Assembly: GCA_964427415.1 (NCBI GenBank)
Contig: CAYRUH010000006.1
Coordinates: 51,272 to 115,271 of the forward strand
DNA length: 64,000 nucleotides
Direction of reading: 5' to 3'
DNA from: Lentisalinibacter sp964427415
GTDB taxonomy: Bacteria; Pseudomonadota; Gammaproteobacteria; Steroidobacterales; Woeseiaceae
Position numbers and translations under genes: made by a program. The notes below the pieces were generated by a model. It worked only from the letters and a program-made list of their open reading frames with translations. It made no database searches and had not been told where the DNA came from. Positions within the stretch are counted from its first letter, which is position 1. Every line of letters starts with the position of its first letter. Positions 57,775 to 64,000 of the stretch are shown here, piece after piece.

Positions 57775-58866
57775 ATGGCAATCAGATGCGGCATCGTGGG
57801 ACTGCCCAACGTGGGCAAGTCCACGCTATTCAATGCACTCACCGCGGCGGAGATCGCCGCCGAAAATTATCCCTTCTGCACCATCGACCCGAACGTGGGC
57901 GTGGTGCCCGTGCCGGATCCCCGGCTGGAGCGGCTGGCGGCTATTGTCCGTCCGGAGAAGGTGATCCCCACCACCATGGAGTTCGTCGACATCGCCGGGC
58001 TGGTGGCAGGTGCCTCGAAGGGCGAGGGCCTCGGCAACAAGTTCCTCGCCAACATCCGCGAGACCCACGCCATCGCCCACGTGGTGCGCTGCTTCGAGAA
58101 CGATGACGTCACCCACGTGGCGGGCCGGGTGGACCCGGTGGGCGATGCCGAGGTCATCAACACCGAGCTGGCGCTCGCGGACCTGGAGTCGGTGGAGAAG
58201 GCGCTGGACAAGGCCGAGCGGGCCGCGAAGACCAACGAGAAGAAGGCCGTGGCCTGGCGCGATCTCTTGCAGCGGGTGAAGAGCCACCTGGATACCGCCG
58301 CACCGGTCCGCACCCTCGAGCTGGACGACAACGAGCGGGCGGACCTGCGCGAGCTGTTCCTGCTGACGCGCAAGCCCGTGATGTACATCGCCAACGTTAA
58401 CGAAGACGGCTTCGAGAACAACCCCTACCTGGACGCGCTCAGGGAACTGGCGGTTGCCGAGGGTGCCGAGGTGGTGGCGGTCTGCGCAGCCATCGAGGCG
58501 GAGATCGCCCAGCTCGACGAGGACGAGAAGGCGGAGTTTCTCGCGGACCTGGGCCTGGAGGAGCCCGGTCTGAACCGGGTGATCCGCGCCGGCTACCGTC
58601 TGCTGGGCCTGCAGACCTTCTTCACCGCCGGGCCGAAAGAGGTGCGGGCCTGGACGACCCGGACCGGCGCCACGGCCCCTCAGGCCGCGGGAGAGATCCA
58701 CACGGACTTCGAGAAGGGCTTTATCCGCGCCGAAGTCATCGCCTACGACGACTACGTCGCGAAGAACGGCGAGGCGGGCGCCCGGGAGGCCGGCAAGCTG
58801 CGCCTGGAGGGCAAGGACTACGTCGTCAGGGAGGGCGACGTGATGCACTTCCGGTTCAACGTTTGA
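57775..58866 (+). CDS. ychF: Redox-regulated ATPase YchF (Obg-related)
   Basis: 363 residues, normal length. It binds ATP rather than GTP and associates with ribosomes. The P-loop is 'GIVGLPNVGKSTLFNALT', then 'NYPFCTIDPNVGVVPVPDPR', 'EFVDIAGLVAGASKGEGLGN' (G3), 'NVNEDG' at G4 in place of NKxD, which is the mark of ATP specificity, and the C-terminal TGS-like domain with 'LQTFFTAGPKEVRAWTTRTG'. It usually lies next to pth; here the acyl-CoA block intervenes. ATG with no strong Shine-Dalgarno; 132 bp separate it from the divergent GST gene. Confidence 0.97.
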   Translation: MAIRCGIVGLPNVGKSTLFNALTAAEIAAENYPFCTIDPNVGVVPVPDPRLERLAAIVRPEKVIPTTMEFVDIAGLVAGASKGEGLGNKFLANIRETHAIAHVVRCFENDDVTHVAGRVDPVGDAEVINTELALADLESVEKALDKAERAAKTNEKKAVAWRDLLQRVKSHLDTAAPVRTLELDDNERADLRELFLLTRKPVMYIANVNEDGFENNPYLDALRELAVAEGAEVVAVCAAIEAEIAQLDEDEKAEFLADLGLEEPGLNRVIRAGYRLLGLQTFFTAGPKEVRAWTTRTGATAPQAAGEIHTDFEKGFIRAEVIAYDDYVAKNGEAGAREAGKLRLEGKDYVVREGDVMHFRFNV

Positions 58867-58872
58867 CGGATC

Positions 58873-59600
58873 ATGCGTCGGGCGCGCGCAACGCTGCTCG
58901 GTATCGTTGCCTGCCTGCCGATTGCCGGCTGCGGGATATCGTTATCGGGGTACAGGTGCTGTCGATAGAGACGCATGCCTCAGGCATCACCGAGGTTGAG
59001 ATCGCCGAGACTGCCGAGCATATGGAGTACACCATCCGGGTGCTGACGCCAATTTCGACAAAGGGATACGCCCTGACTTCCCTTCATGCCGACAAGTGGG
59101 AGCTGCCGGAAGGGAAAGAGCACCGTGCAACGGTTCTGCCCAGGGAGCCGGGCGCAAGGGAAGTCGGTGGCGTTCGATGGCTGCGGTGTTCGCGTGATCT
59201 CGATCTCGCGCTGGTCGACGTTACCGGAATACCGGTGCATCCGTTCCTGTGGGCAGAGGGGCAACAGCTCGGCGCTGCAGTTTATCTCGGCGGGACGAAA
59301 CTGGCGCCCTCGGAAGGCGTTTTGCTGGCGATCGAGGAGAGCGTCGCCGGCGGGATGCCTTATGCGCGGATTATCCACTCGGCGCCGGCTCGCAGGGGCG
59401 ACAGCGGTGGAGCGCTGGTCGATGCTGAAGGCAGACTGCTCGGTATCAATACCAAGATCAGCCCGGGCGTGTTCCGCCGAATAGTGCCGGCGACTGGATC
59501 TCATCTTTCGGACCGCGACTCCAGGATGCCCGGCTCCAGGTCATGGTATTCGGGAAAGCCACGCTCCGCGGCGAAAGCGGCAAGTTCGCCGGCGCACTGA
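58873..59600 (+). pseudogene. Trypsin-like serine protease lipoprotein, apparent frameshift
   Basis: An ATG at 58873, six bp after ychF, opens a frame with a lipoprotein signal peptide (MRRARATLLGIVACLPIAGC) that stops at 58968. The following frame, open from before 58950 to 59600, has a trypsin-fold domain: His in 'ALTSLHADKW', Asp in 'RDLDLALVDVTG', Ser in 'RRGDSGGALVDAEGRLLG'. Signal peptide and triad are in different frames, so one base seems lost or gained near 58930-58965. After 'NTKISPGVFRRIVP' the frame runs into antisense of the next gene, so the native end may be lost as well. A sequencing error would restore an exported protease. Confidence 0.6.
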
Positions 59601-60391
59601 TTCGCTCCCAGCAGCCGGTCGAGGTCGCCGATGAGTGCCGTCAGATCGTCGCGGTTACGGCGGCAGCAGGCCACGTAATCCCTCAGCAGTTCGAGCAGGC
59701 CCAGGTCCGCGTCGGCGCGCAGCCGCGCGTCCAAGCGGAAGAAGAACACCGCCCCGCCCCAGTACAGGGTGGGGTACTTGCGCTCGGCGCGCAGCCGGGG
59801 AGCCGCGGCGACGAAGGTCTCGCCATGCCGTGTGTAAGCCCGCTCCGCGCGCTGTAGCCGTTCGCGGTAGCGCCGCGCCGCGTCTGCCGCGTCCAGCACT
59901 CCCATCACGTGCATCACCTGGTATTGCATGAAGCTGGCGAAGCCTTCCGCGAACCAGGCATGCCGGCTGCCGAGATAGGGCAGCAGCAGGTGGCTGAATT
60001 CGTGCGGGGCCGTCCAGTCGCCCAGAAATGCCTCGGCCGGGTGGCTGGGGTCGACGTAGAAACGGATGCCCTGACGGCGGCCCCTCAGCGTCCGCGCCCA
60101 GGGCACCGGCTGCGATGAGCGGGTGCGTTCGAAGTGGACGTGAATCGGGAAGCCGAAGGGTCCCGCGAGTTCCTCGGTGGCGTCGGCAACCGTGCTGACC
60201 CAGGCGGTGAGTTTCGCGCGCTCGGCGGCGTCGAAGCGTTCCGCGAAGTGGAACTCCAGATCGGCGGCTGAGGCGGACGGGCCGCAGAACGAGAACAAGA
60301 GCGCGAATGCGACCGCAAGCGTTATCGTGATTGCGAAGGAGTGCCGCAGCCCCGGCGCATCACTGCGTCCTAGTCTTCTTCGCGGATCCAC
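59501..60391 (-). CDS. Gluzincin-like metallopeptidase, exported
   Basis: 296 residues from a GTG at 60391, overlapping the upstream gene by 22 bp. After a charged start there is a signal or anchor segment ('FAITITLAVAFALLFSFC'). The metal-binding HEFSH is at 130-134 and the third ligand Glu149 in 'WFAEGFASF', the spacing of gluzincin families such as M1/M61 relatives. The rest ('YPTLYWGGAVFFFRLDARLR') is helical. It likely acts in the periplasm on peptides; the substrate is unknown. It ends tail-to-tail over the end of the broken protease frame. Confidence 0.75.
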   Translation of the reverse strand: MDPRRRLGRSDAPGLRHSFAITITLAVAFALLFSFCGPSASAADLEFHFAERFDAAERAKLTAWVSTVADATEELAGPFGFPIHVHFERTRSSQPVPWARTLRGRRQGIRFYVDPSHPAEAFLGDWTAPHEFSHLLLPYLGSRHAWFAEGFASFMQYQVMHVMGVLDAADAARRYRERLQRAERAYTRHGETFVAAAPRLRAERKYPTLYWGGAVFFFRLDARLRADADLGLLELLRDYVACCRRNRDDLTALIGDLDRLLGANQCAGELAAFAAERGFPEYHDLEPGILESRSER

Positions 60392-60927
60392 AGGAAACTC
60401 TGCCAGACACTTTCCCTGTTTTCGCCGCAGGCATCGCAGGCTCTCGCACGCTCTTCATCGGTGAGCTGGGCGTCGAGGCTCGGCATGAACAGGCGTCCCT
60501 CGATCCGGTCGGCGGCTGTCAGCCTGAGCTCTATGGGATACTCGGCCACGCAATCGTTCTCCCGCCGATAGCCCTGAGTGTAGTACCAGCATCGCCATTC
60601 CGCGCTGGCGGCACCGCGGTAATTCTCCGCATCGAAGCGGGTAAGCCGGTAGCCGCCCGTCGGGTAGCGTCCGTCTTCGGAATCCCGTCCCCAACGCCCT
60701 TCCAGCCGATCGCCGTCCAGGGTCAGCGTCCGTCTCGTCTCGCTGTCCGCGGACAGCCAGACTCCCGTGGGGTCCGACGCCGGAGGGCTGGCGTCTTCCG
60801 TCGTCGGGGCCGCTTTCTGCTCGTCCGGTGGATTCGCCTGCGCGCCGGTGGCGATCGTCAGGAGTGTCATAGCCACGAGTGTCATGGCCGGGAGTCGTAT
60901 TGCTGCGTTGCCCGATCGTTTTTGCAT
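60370..60927 (-). CDS. Secreted protein of unknown function
   Basis: 185 residues from an ATG at 60927 with AGAGAGG upstream. A signal peptide ('MTLVAMTLLTIATGAQA') is followed by a low-complexity Pro/Glu/Ala stretch, then a Trp- and Cys-containing beta-like domain ('TGVWLSADSETRRTLTLDGD', 'AEWRCWYYTQGYRRENDCVA') and a C-terminal CDACGEN. The disulfide-type Cys suit an exported protein. No family is recognised. It is translationally coupled to the peptidase gene that follows and may be its partner (inference). Confidence 0.7.
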   Translation of the reverse strand: MQKRSGNAAIRLPAMTLVAMTLLTIATGAQANPPDEQKAAPTTEDASPPASDPTGVWLSADSETRRTLTLDGDRLEGRWGRDSEDGRYPTGGYRLTRFDAENYRGAASAEWRCWYYTQGYRRENDCVAEYPIELRLTAADRIEGRLFMPSLDAQLTDEERARACDACGENRESVWQSFLWIREED

Positions 60928-61096
60928 CCCGAACCTCTCTGCGCAATTCGACCGTCGGTTGATCGTGTCTCTGTTCTGACCCGGCGGACGAGATGGAATT
61001 CCGTCGGCCGCGGACGTCGGTCGTGGTCGTGGTCGTGCGACAGTTTCGTTGGCCGATCGGTCGTAACGGAAGCCTTTTTTCATATGCGCATGCCTG

Positions 61097-61120
61097 GATC
61101 GGGCCTGAAGGCCCTCCTGC
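61097..61120 (-). repeat. REP palindrome, variant start
   Basis: Reverse-strand GCAGGAGGGCCTTCAGGCCC followed by GATC; the leading GTAG is changed to GCAG. It lies five bp after the end of the PH-domain gene. The surrounding 60928-61125 holds nothing else. Confidence 0.7.
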
Positions 61121-61125
61121 ATTGT

Positions 61126-62646
61126 TTACAGCCAGGCCAGGCGGCTGGATTCTACCCGGTAGAGCACCCGGTCGCAGAGGCGCAGCGCCACGGTCTCGTC
61201 GATCCAGGGCACGGTCACCGTTTCCGCCGCCAGCACGAACTGCAGCGTGACCAGGCCATGGCGGCGCTGGAACGGCGACTGCACCACGTCCACCCGCTGC
61301 ACCTTTCGCAACAGGAAGGTCTGCAGCGTAGTGCCTACGAAGCCCTGGCGCACCACGGCGGCGTTTGCGGTGAGTGCGAGGCCCCAGCGCGCGTATCGAC
61401 GAAGGATCAGAGGCCAGGCAGCCGCCGGTACGAGCAGGGCCGTGACGGCGGCGACAGGCCAGGGGGCGTTGATGGCGACCAGCAGCAGGCCGGCAACGGC
61501 GCCGATCCCGCCGAACAGCAGCGCTCGCGAGCGGACGTAGCGCCGGGAGATAGCGTGGAAGCCATTGCCGTCCATGCGCAGATCGAGATCGCGGCCTTCG
61601 TCGCCGAAGAACACGGCCGGCGCGCGCTGGACGAACGACGACGATGCCAGCGGGATCAGGAAACTCTTGCGCGTGTTGACGGCGTGGCTGGCTGCCTGCT
61701 TGGCGACCAGGCGGAAGGCGCCGAACAGCCGCAGCAGCGGACCCTGGCGGATGCGCAGCACCTGCAGCTTGCCGAGCCCCATGGAGTGCTCGTGGGTGGT
61801 GAGCAGTCCGCCGCGCGAGCGGATGACCTCGCCGTCGGTGGCGAGCGTGTAGCCGTGGTGGCGCAGGAAGGCGCCGAGGATGGAGATGCCCATCAGAACC
61901 ATAGCAGCGGCCAGGATGCTGGCGATGGCCACCAATGCGGCTGCACCGGCGGGCAGGCCCTGCAGCGTCTCGGCGACGGGCCCGAAGGTGCGTTCGAGCC
62001 AGGGGCCGGCGCGTTCGCCGAGCTCATCGGCGAGAGGGGCCAGTACGGCGAGCAGGATGAGCGCGCCGTTGCTCGTGAGGCCGATCCGGACCATGTCGCC
62101 CGGGGACAGCGCCAGCAGGATCTCGCCCTCGTCCGTATCCGCTCCCTCCGTGTCGGCTTCGCGATCCGAACTCTCCTCCCGCCGGCGCCGGATGCGTCCC
62201 CGCAAGCGATCGCCTAGGTCGGCGGGGATAGCCGGCAGGTGGCCCTCGGCGGTGGCCGAGCCTGCCGTGTCGAGTTTCAAATCCACCAGGCCGAACAGCC
62301 GGTAGATCGGGTTCTGGGTGGTGTTGATGCCCTGGATGCGGCCGTAGCCGATGTCCAGTTCCTCACGCTGGAAGATGCCCTGCCGGATGCGGATGCCTGC
62401 GTCGTCGATGCGGAAGCGGAACCGCAGCCAGCGCCCGACCGCCACGAGGAGCAGAACGAGGAGCAGGGCGCCGGCCAGGCTGTAGAGCCGTTCCGGGGTG
62501 GTCCAACCGGTGCTGATCACGACGGCGGCGGCGGGCACGGCAGTCTGGAGCAGATTACGCGCCACCCCGCGCAGTATCTGGCCGACGTAGAACAGCACCG
62601 ACAGCGGCGAGGCCCGCCGCCAGCCGTCCGGGTCAGCCGGACTCAT
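61126..62646 (-). CDS. Membrane PH-domain protein, YdbT type
   Basis: 506 residues from an ATG at 62646; it overlaps the upstream YdbS-like gene by 14 bp. It has several hydrophobic pairs (about 20-40, 50-65, 195-215, 230-260, 385-430) alternating with bacterial PH-like (bPH2) domains: 'FRFRIDDAGIRIRQGIFQRE', 'LGYGRIQGINTTQNPIYRLF' type repeats, 'LATDGEVIRSRGGLLTTHEH' and 'ALTANAAVVRQGFVGTTLQT'. Length and layout fit YdbT. The function is not settled; Bacillus YdbS/YdbT protect against a bacteriocin. Here it is coupled with its usual partner. Confidence 0.85.
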   Translation of the reverse strand: MSPADPDGWRRASPLSVLFYVGQILRGVARNLLQTAVPAAAVVISTGWTTPERLYSLAGALLLVLLLVAVGRWLRFRFRIDDAGIRIRQGIFQREELDIGYGRIQGINTTQNPIYRLFGLVDLKLDTAGSATAEGHLPAIPADLGDRLRGRIRRRREESSDREADTEGADTDEGEILLALSPGDMVRIGLTSNGALILLAVLAPLADELGERAGPWLERTFGPVAETLQGLPAGAAALVAIASILAAAMVLMGISILGAFLRHHGYTLATDGEVIRSRGGLLTTHEHSMGLGKLQVLRIRQGPLLRLFGAFRLVAKQAASHAVNTRKSFLIPLASSSFVQRAPAVFFGDEGRDLDLRMDGNGFHAISRRYVRSRALLFGGIGAVAGLLLVAINAPWPVAAVTALLVPAAAWPLILRRYARWGLALTANAAVVRQGFVGTTLQTFLLRKVQRVDVVQSPFQRRHGLVTLQFVLAAETVTVPWIDETVALRLCDRVLYRVESSRLAWL

Positions 62647-63157
62647 CGGCCTGTCCGGTGCGGTGCAGGATGTGTTCCCGCAGGCGGTGGGCCCGGGCGG
62701 TCTCCAGTCCGTGGATCTTGAGGTCACCACCGCTACCGCCGGCGGTGTACACCACCAGCGTGGCCAGGCCGAACAGACGCTCGGTGACGCCGCTGGTGGT
62801 CTCGACGTGCTGGATGCGGTTGAACGGGATCGCGATCAGCTTGCGCCGCAGCACGCCGACCCGGTACAGCAGGTCGTGCTCGCGCAGGGCGTAGCCACGG
62901 TGCCGCACCGACAGCGGCGACCAGACGGCTACCGCGAGCAGATGCACGGCGGCATAGAGCGCCACGCCCTTCGGCAGGGAAGTGGACGCGTTGATGATAC
63001 CGAGGGCCGTGCCGCCGAACGCCGCGAGGAGCGCGATGGCGAGGCCGACGACGTGCCCCGCGATGAGTTCCGCCAGGTAGCTGCGCGCGATCGGCTGCCA
63101 GCTCAGCTCCTCCACGGAGGGCAGGGACTCCAGCGGTATTTCGGCATTCTCGAACAT
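62633..63157 (-). CDS. Membrane PH-domain protein, YdbS type
   Basis: 174 residues. Two adjacent membrane helices ('LIAGHVVGLAIALLAAFGGT' and 'GVALYAAVHLLAVAVWSPLS') precede one bPH2 domain: 'YALREHDLLYRVGVLRRKLI', 'AIPFNRIQHVETTSGVTERL', 'FGLATLVVYTAGGSGGDLKI'. This is the YdbS pattern. It is followed by the YdbT-type gene with overlapping codons, so the two proteins likely form a complex. AGACC/CCCCG precede the ATG, without a strong Shine-Dalgarno. Confidence 0.85.
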   Translation of the reverse strand: MFENAEIPLESLPSVEELSWQPIARSYLAELIAGHVVGLAIALLAAFGGTALGIINASTSLPKGVALYAAVHLLAVAVWSPLSVRHRGYALREHDLLYRVGVLRRKLIAIPFNRIQHVETTSGVTERLFGLATLVVYTAGGSGGDLKIHGLETARAHRLREHILHRTGQADESG

Positions 63158-63284
63158 CGGGGAGGCGGTCTGGGGCAGAGACGGACCAGGATTATACCGG
63201 CAGAGAGGACCCGGCAGCGGCGCTTGACTCCGCGGGCCCCGCGGCCGACAATTCTCGCCCCCCGAGCCGGGGGTCTCCTGCCGT

Positions 63285-63361
63285 GGTGATGTAGCTCAGT
63301 TGGTCAGAGCGCGGCACTCATAATGCTGAGGTCGGTGGTTCAAATCCACCCATCACCACCA
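63285..63361 (+). tRNA. tRNA-Met (CAU anticodon, elongator)
   Basis: Acceptor stem GGTGATG pairs with CATCACC, D arm GCTCAGTTGGTCAGAGC, anticodon arm with loop CTCATAA giving CAT, T arm GGTGG-TTCAAAT-CCACC, and ACCA at the end. The D-loop and overall pattern match elongator tRNA-Met; tRNA-Ile2 (lysidine) has a different anticodon stem and is less likely. Confidence 0.93.
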
Positions 63362-63373
63362 TCGAACGGCCCG

Positions 63374-63901
63374 CTAGTCGAAGACGCCGGCCTCCGTCAG
63401 CTCGCGCTCGAACCCGAACTTCTCCTTCTCGACGATCCGGTCCGGGTACAGGATGCCGTCGAGGTGGTCGTACTCGTGCTGGAAGACCACGGCGTGGAAG
63501 CCGTCCGCCTCTCTTTCGACGGGTTCGCCGTACGGGTCGAAGCCCCGGTAACGGATGCGCCGGTAGCGGGGTACCCAGCCACGCATGCCGGGCACGGAAA
63601 GGCAGCCCTCCCAGCCGCTCACCTGCGCTTCGTCCAGCACCTCGTAGCTCGCGTTCACCAGCACGGTGGTGGGAACCGGCTCGGCGTCCGGGTAGCGCGG
63701 GTTCGATTCCACGCCGAAGATCATGACCCGCACCGGCACGGCAACCTGGGGCGCGGCGAGCCCGGCGCCGTCGGCGGCGGCCATGGTGTCGAACATGTCC
63801 GCGATCAGGTCGTGCAGCTCCGGCGTGTCGAAGGCCTCGACGGGCCGGGAGACCTGCCGCAGCCGGGGATCGCCCATGCGGAGGATCGGCCGGATGGCCA
63901 T
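63374..63901 (-). CDS. def: Peptide deformylase
   Basis: 175 residues. It removes the formyl group from N-terminal formyl-Met. All three metal and active-site motifs are present: 'GAGLAAPQVAVPVRVM', 'EGCLSVPGMRGWV' (Cys ligand) and 'QHEYDHLDGILYPDRI' (two His ligands and the catalytic Glu). It starts MAIRPILRMGDPRLRQVSRP. It is not next to fmt, so it may be a second deformylase copy. Its ATG directly abuts the stop codon of the transporter gene at the window edge, so they form an operon. Confidence 0.94.
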   Translation of the reverse strand: MAIRPILRMGDPRLRQVSRPVEAFDTPELHDLIADMFDTMAAADGAGLAAPQVAVPVRVMIFGVESNPRYPDAEPVPTTVLVNASYEVLDEAQVSGWEGCLSVPGMRGWVPRYRRIRYRGFDPYGEPVEREADGFHAVVFQHEYDHLDGILYPDRIVEKEKFGFERELTEAGVFD

Positions 63902-64000
63902 TCAGAACTCCTCCTGCACCTGGCCGTAGGCGAGCAGCGCGAACAGCCCGGTGCCGCCGATGATGTTGCCGAGCAGGCTGGGCAGGATCAGGCCGAACAG
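63902..64000 (-). CDS. Formate/nitrite transporter family protein, C-terminal end only
   Basis: The last 32 codons of a gene that continues beyond the window. The sequence 'LPSLLGNIIGGTGLFALLAY' followed by GQVQEEF is the final membrane helix of FNT-family formate/nitrite channels, which have a conserved GNxxGG there. The stop TGA is immediately followed by the ATG of def. Confidence 0.75.
   Translation of the reverse strand: MFGLILPSLLGNIIGGTGLFALLAYGQVQEEF

Overview
The window is chromosomal DNA from a high-GC gammaproteobacterium. The evidence is a conserved gammaproteobacterial block: hemA-prfA, then divergently a TPR lipoprotein, lolB, tRNA-Gln, prs, rplY and pth, with ychF 31 kb further on. 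The right edge carries tRNA-Met and def. The species cannot be named from sequence alone. Base use is visibly AT-richer between about 2.8 and 7.4 kb than elsewhere.

Left region (1-12.3 kb): accessory DNA. I read it as a decayed chromosomal integron. Three hairpin-forming attC-like sites (3248-3343, 3817-3874, 5094-5182) separate small minus-strand genes: a UPF0158 protein, a COQ4-like protein and a broken small membrane protein. At 12016-12216, in the opposite orientation as expected for an integron, lies the N-terminal fragment of an IntI-type tyrosine recombinase interrupted by TGA. Decayed IS4-type and IS1380-type elements and a 67-bp MITE-like palindrome lie inside. A vanadium-haloperoxidase/PAP2 protein, a GNAT acetyltransferase, an RCC1/PKD lipoprotein and an HxlR regulator fill the rest.

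Regulatory and core region (12.3-26.5 kb): a large receptor with an OmpR-type DNA-binding domain, a Ser/Thr kinase, one membrane segment and a TPR tail, facing a tandem GTTAGCAA repeat with 11-bp period. Two envelope genes and a DUF3592 protein follow, then the housekeeping block (cysK, prfA, hemA / TPR, lolB, tRNA-Gln, prs, rplY, pth). ispE is absent from its usual place between lolB and the tRNA.

Acyl-CoA island (26.5-57.6 kb): it sits between pth and ychF, which are normally neighbours. It holds manA, a thiolase-like protein, an aldehyde dehydrogenase, a TetR-controlled Atu-like geranyl-CoA carboxylase operon, a nitronate monooxygenase, PHA synthase plus a reductase, a ThDP enzyme, a BASS transporter, an epimerase-SDR fusion, an NhaC antiporter, a 4-hydroxybutyryl-CoA dehydratase-like enzyme, a wax ester synthase, a sialidase-fold protein, a dienoyl-CoA-reductase-like SDR and a GST. 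The inferred theme is breakdown of branched or isoprenoid acyl-CoAs and storage of carbon as PHA or wax ester. GTAG-type REP palindromes are concentrated here and often supply the stop codons of the genes they abut.

Right edge (57.8-64 kb): ychF, a probably frameshifted trypsin-like lipoprotein, a gluzincin-like peptidase, a secreted protein, two membrane PH-domain proteins (YdbS/YdbT type), tRNA-Met, def and the end of a formate/nitrite transporter.
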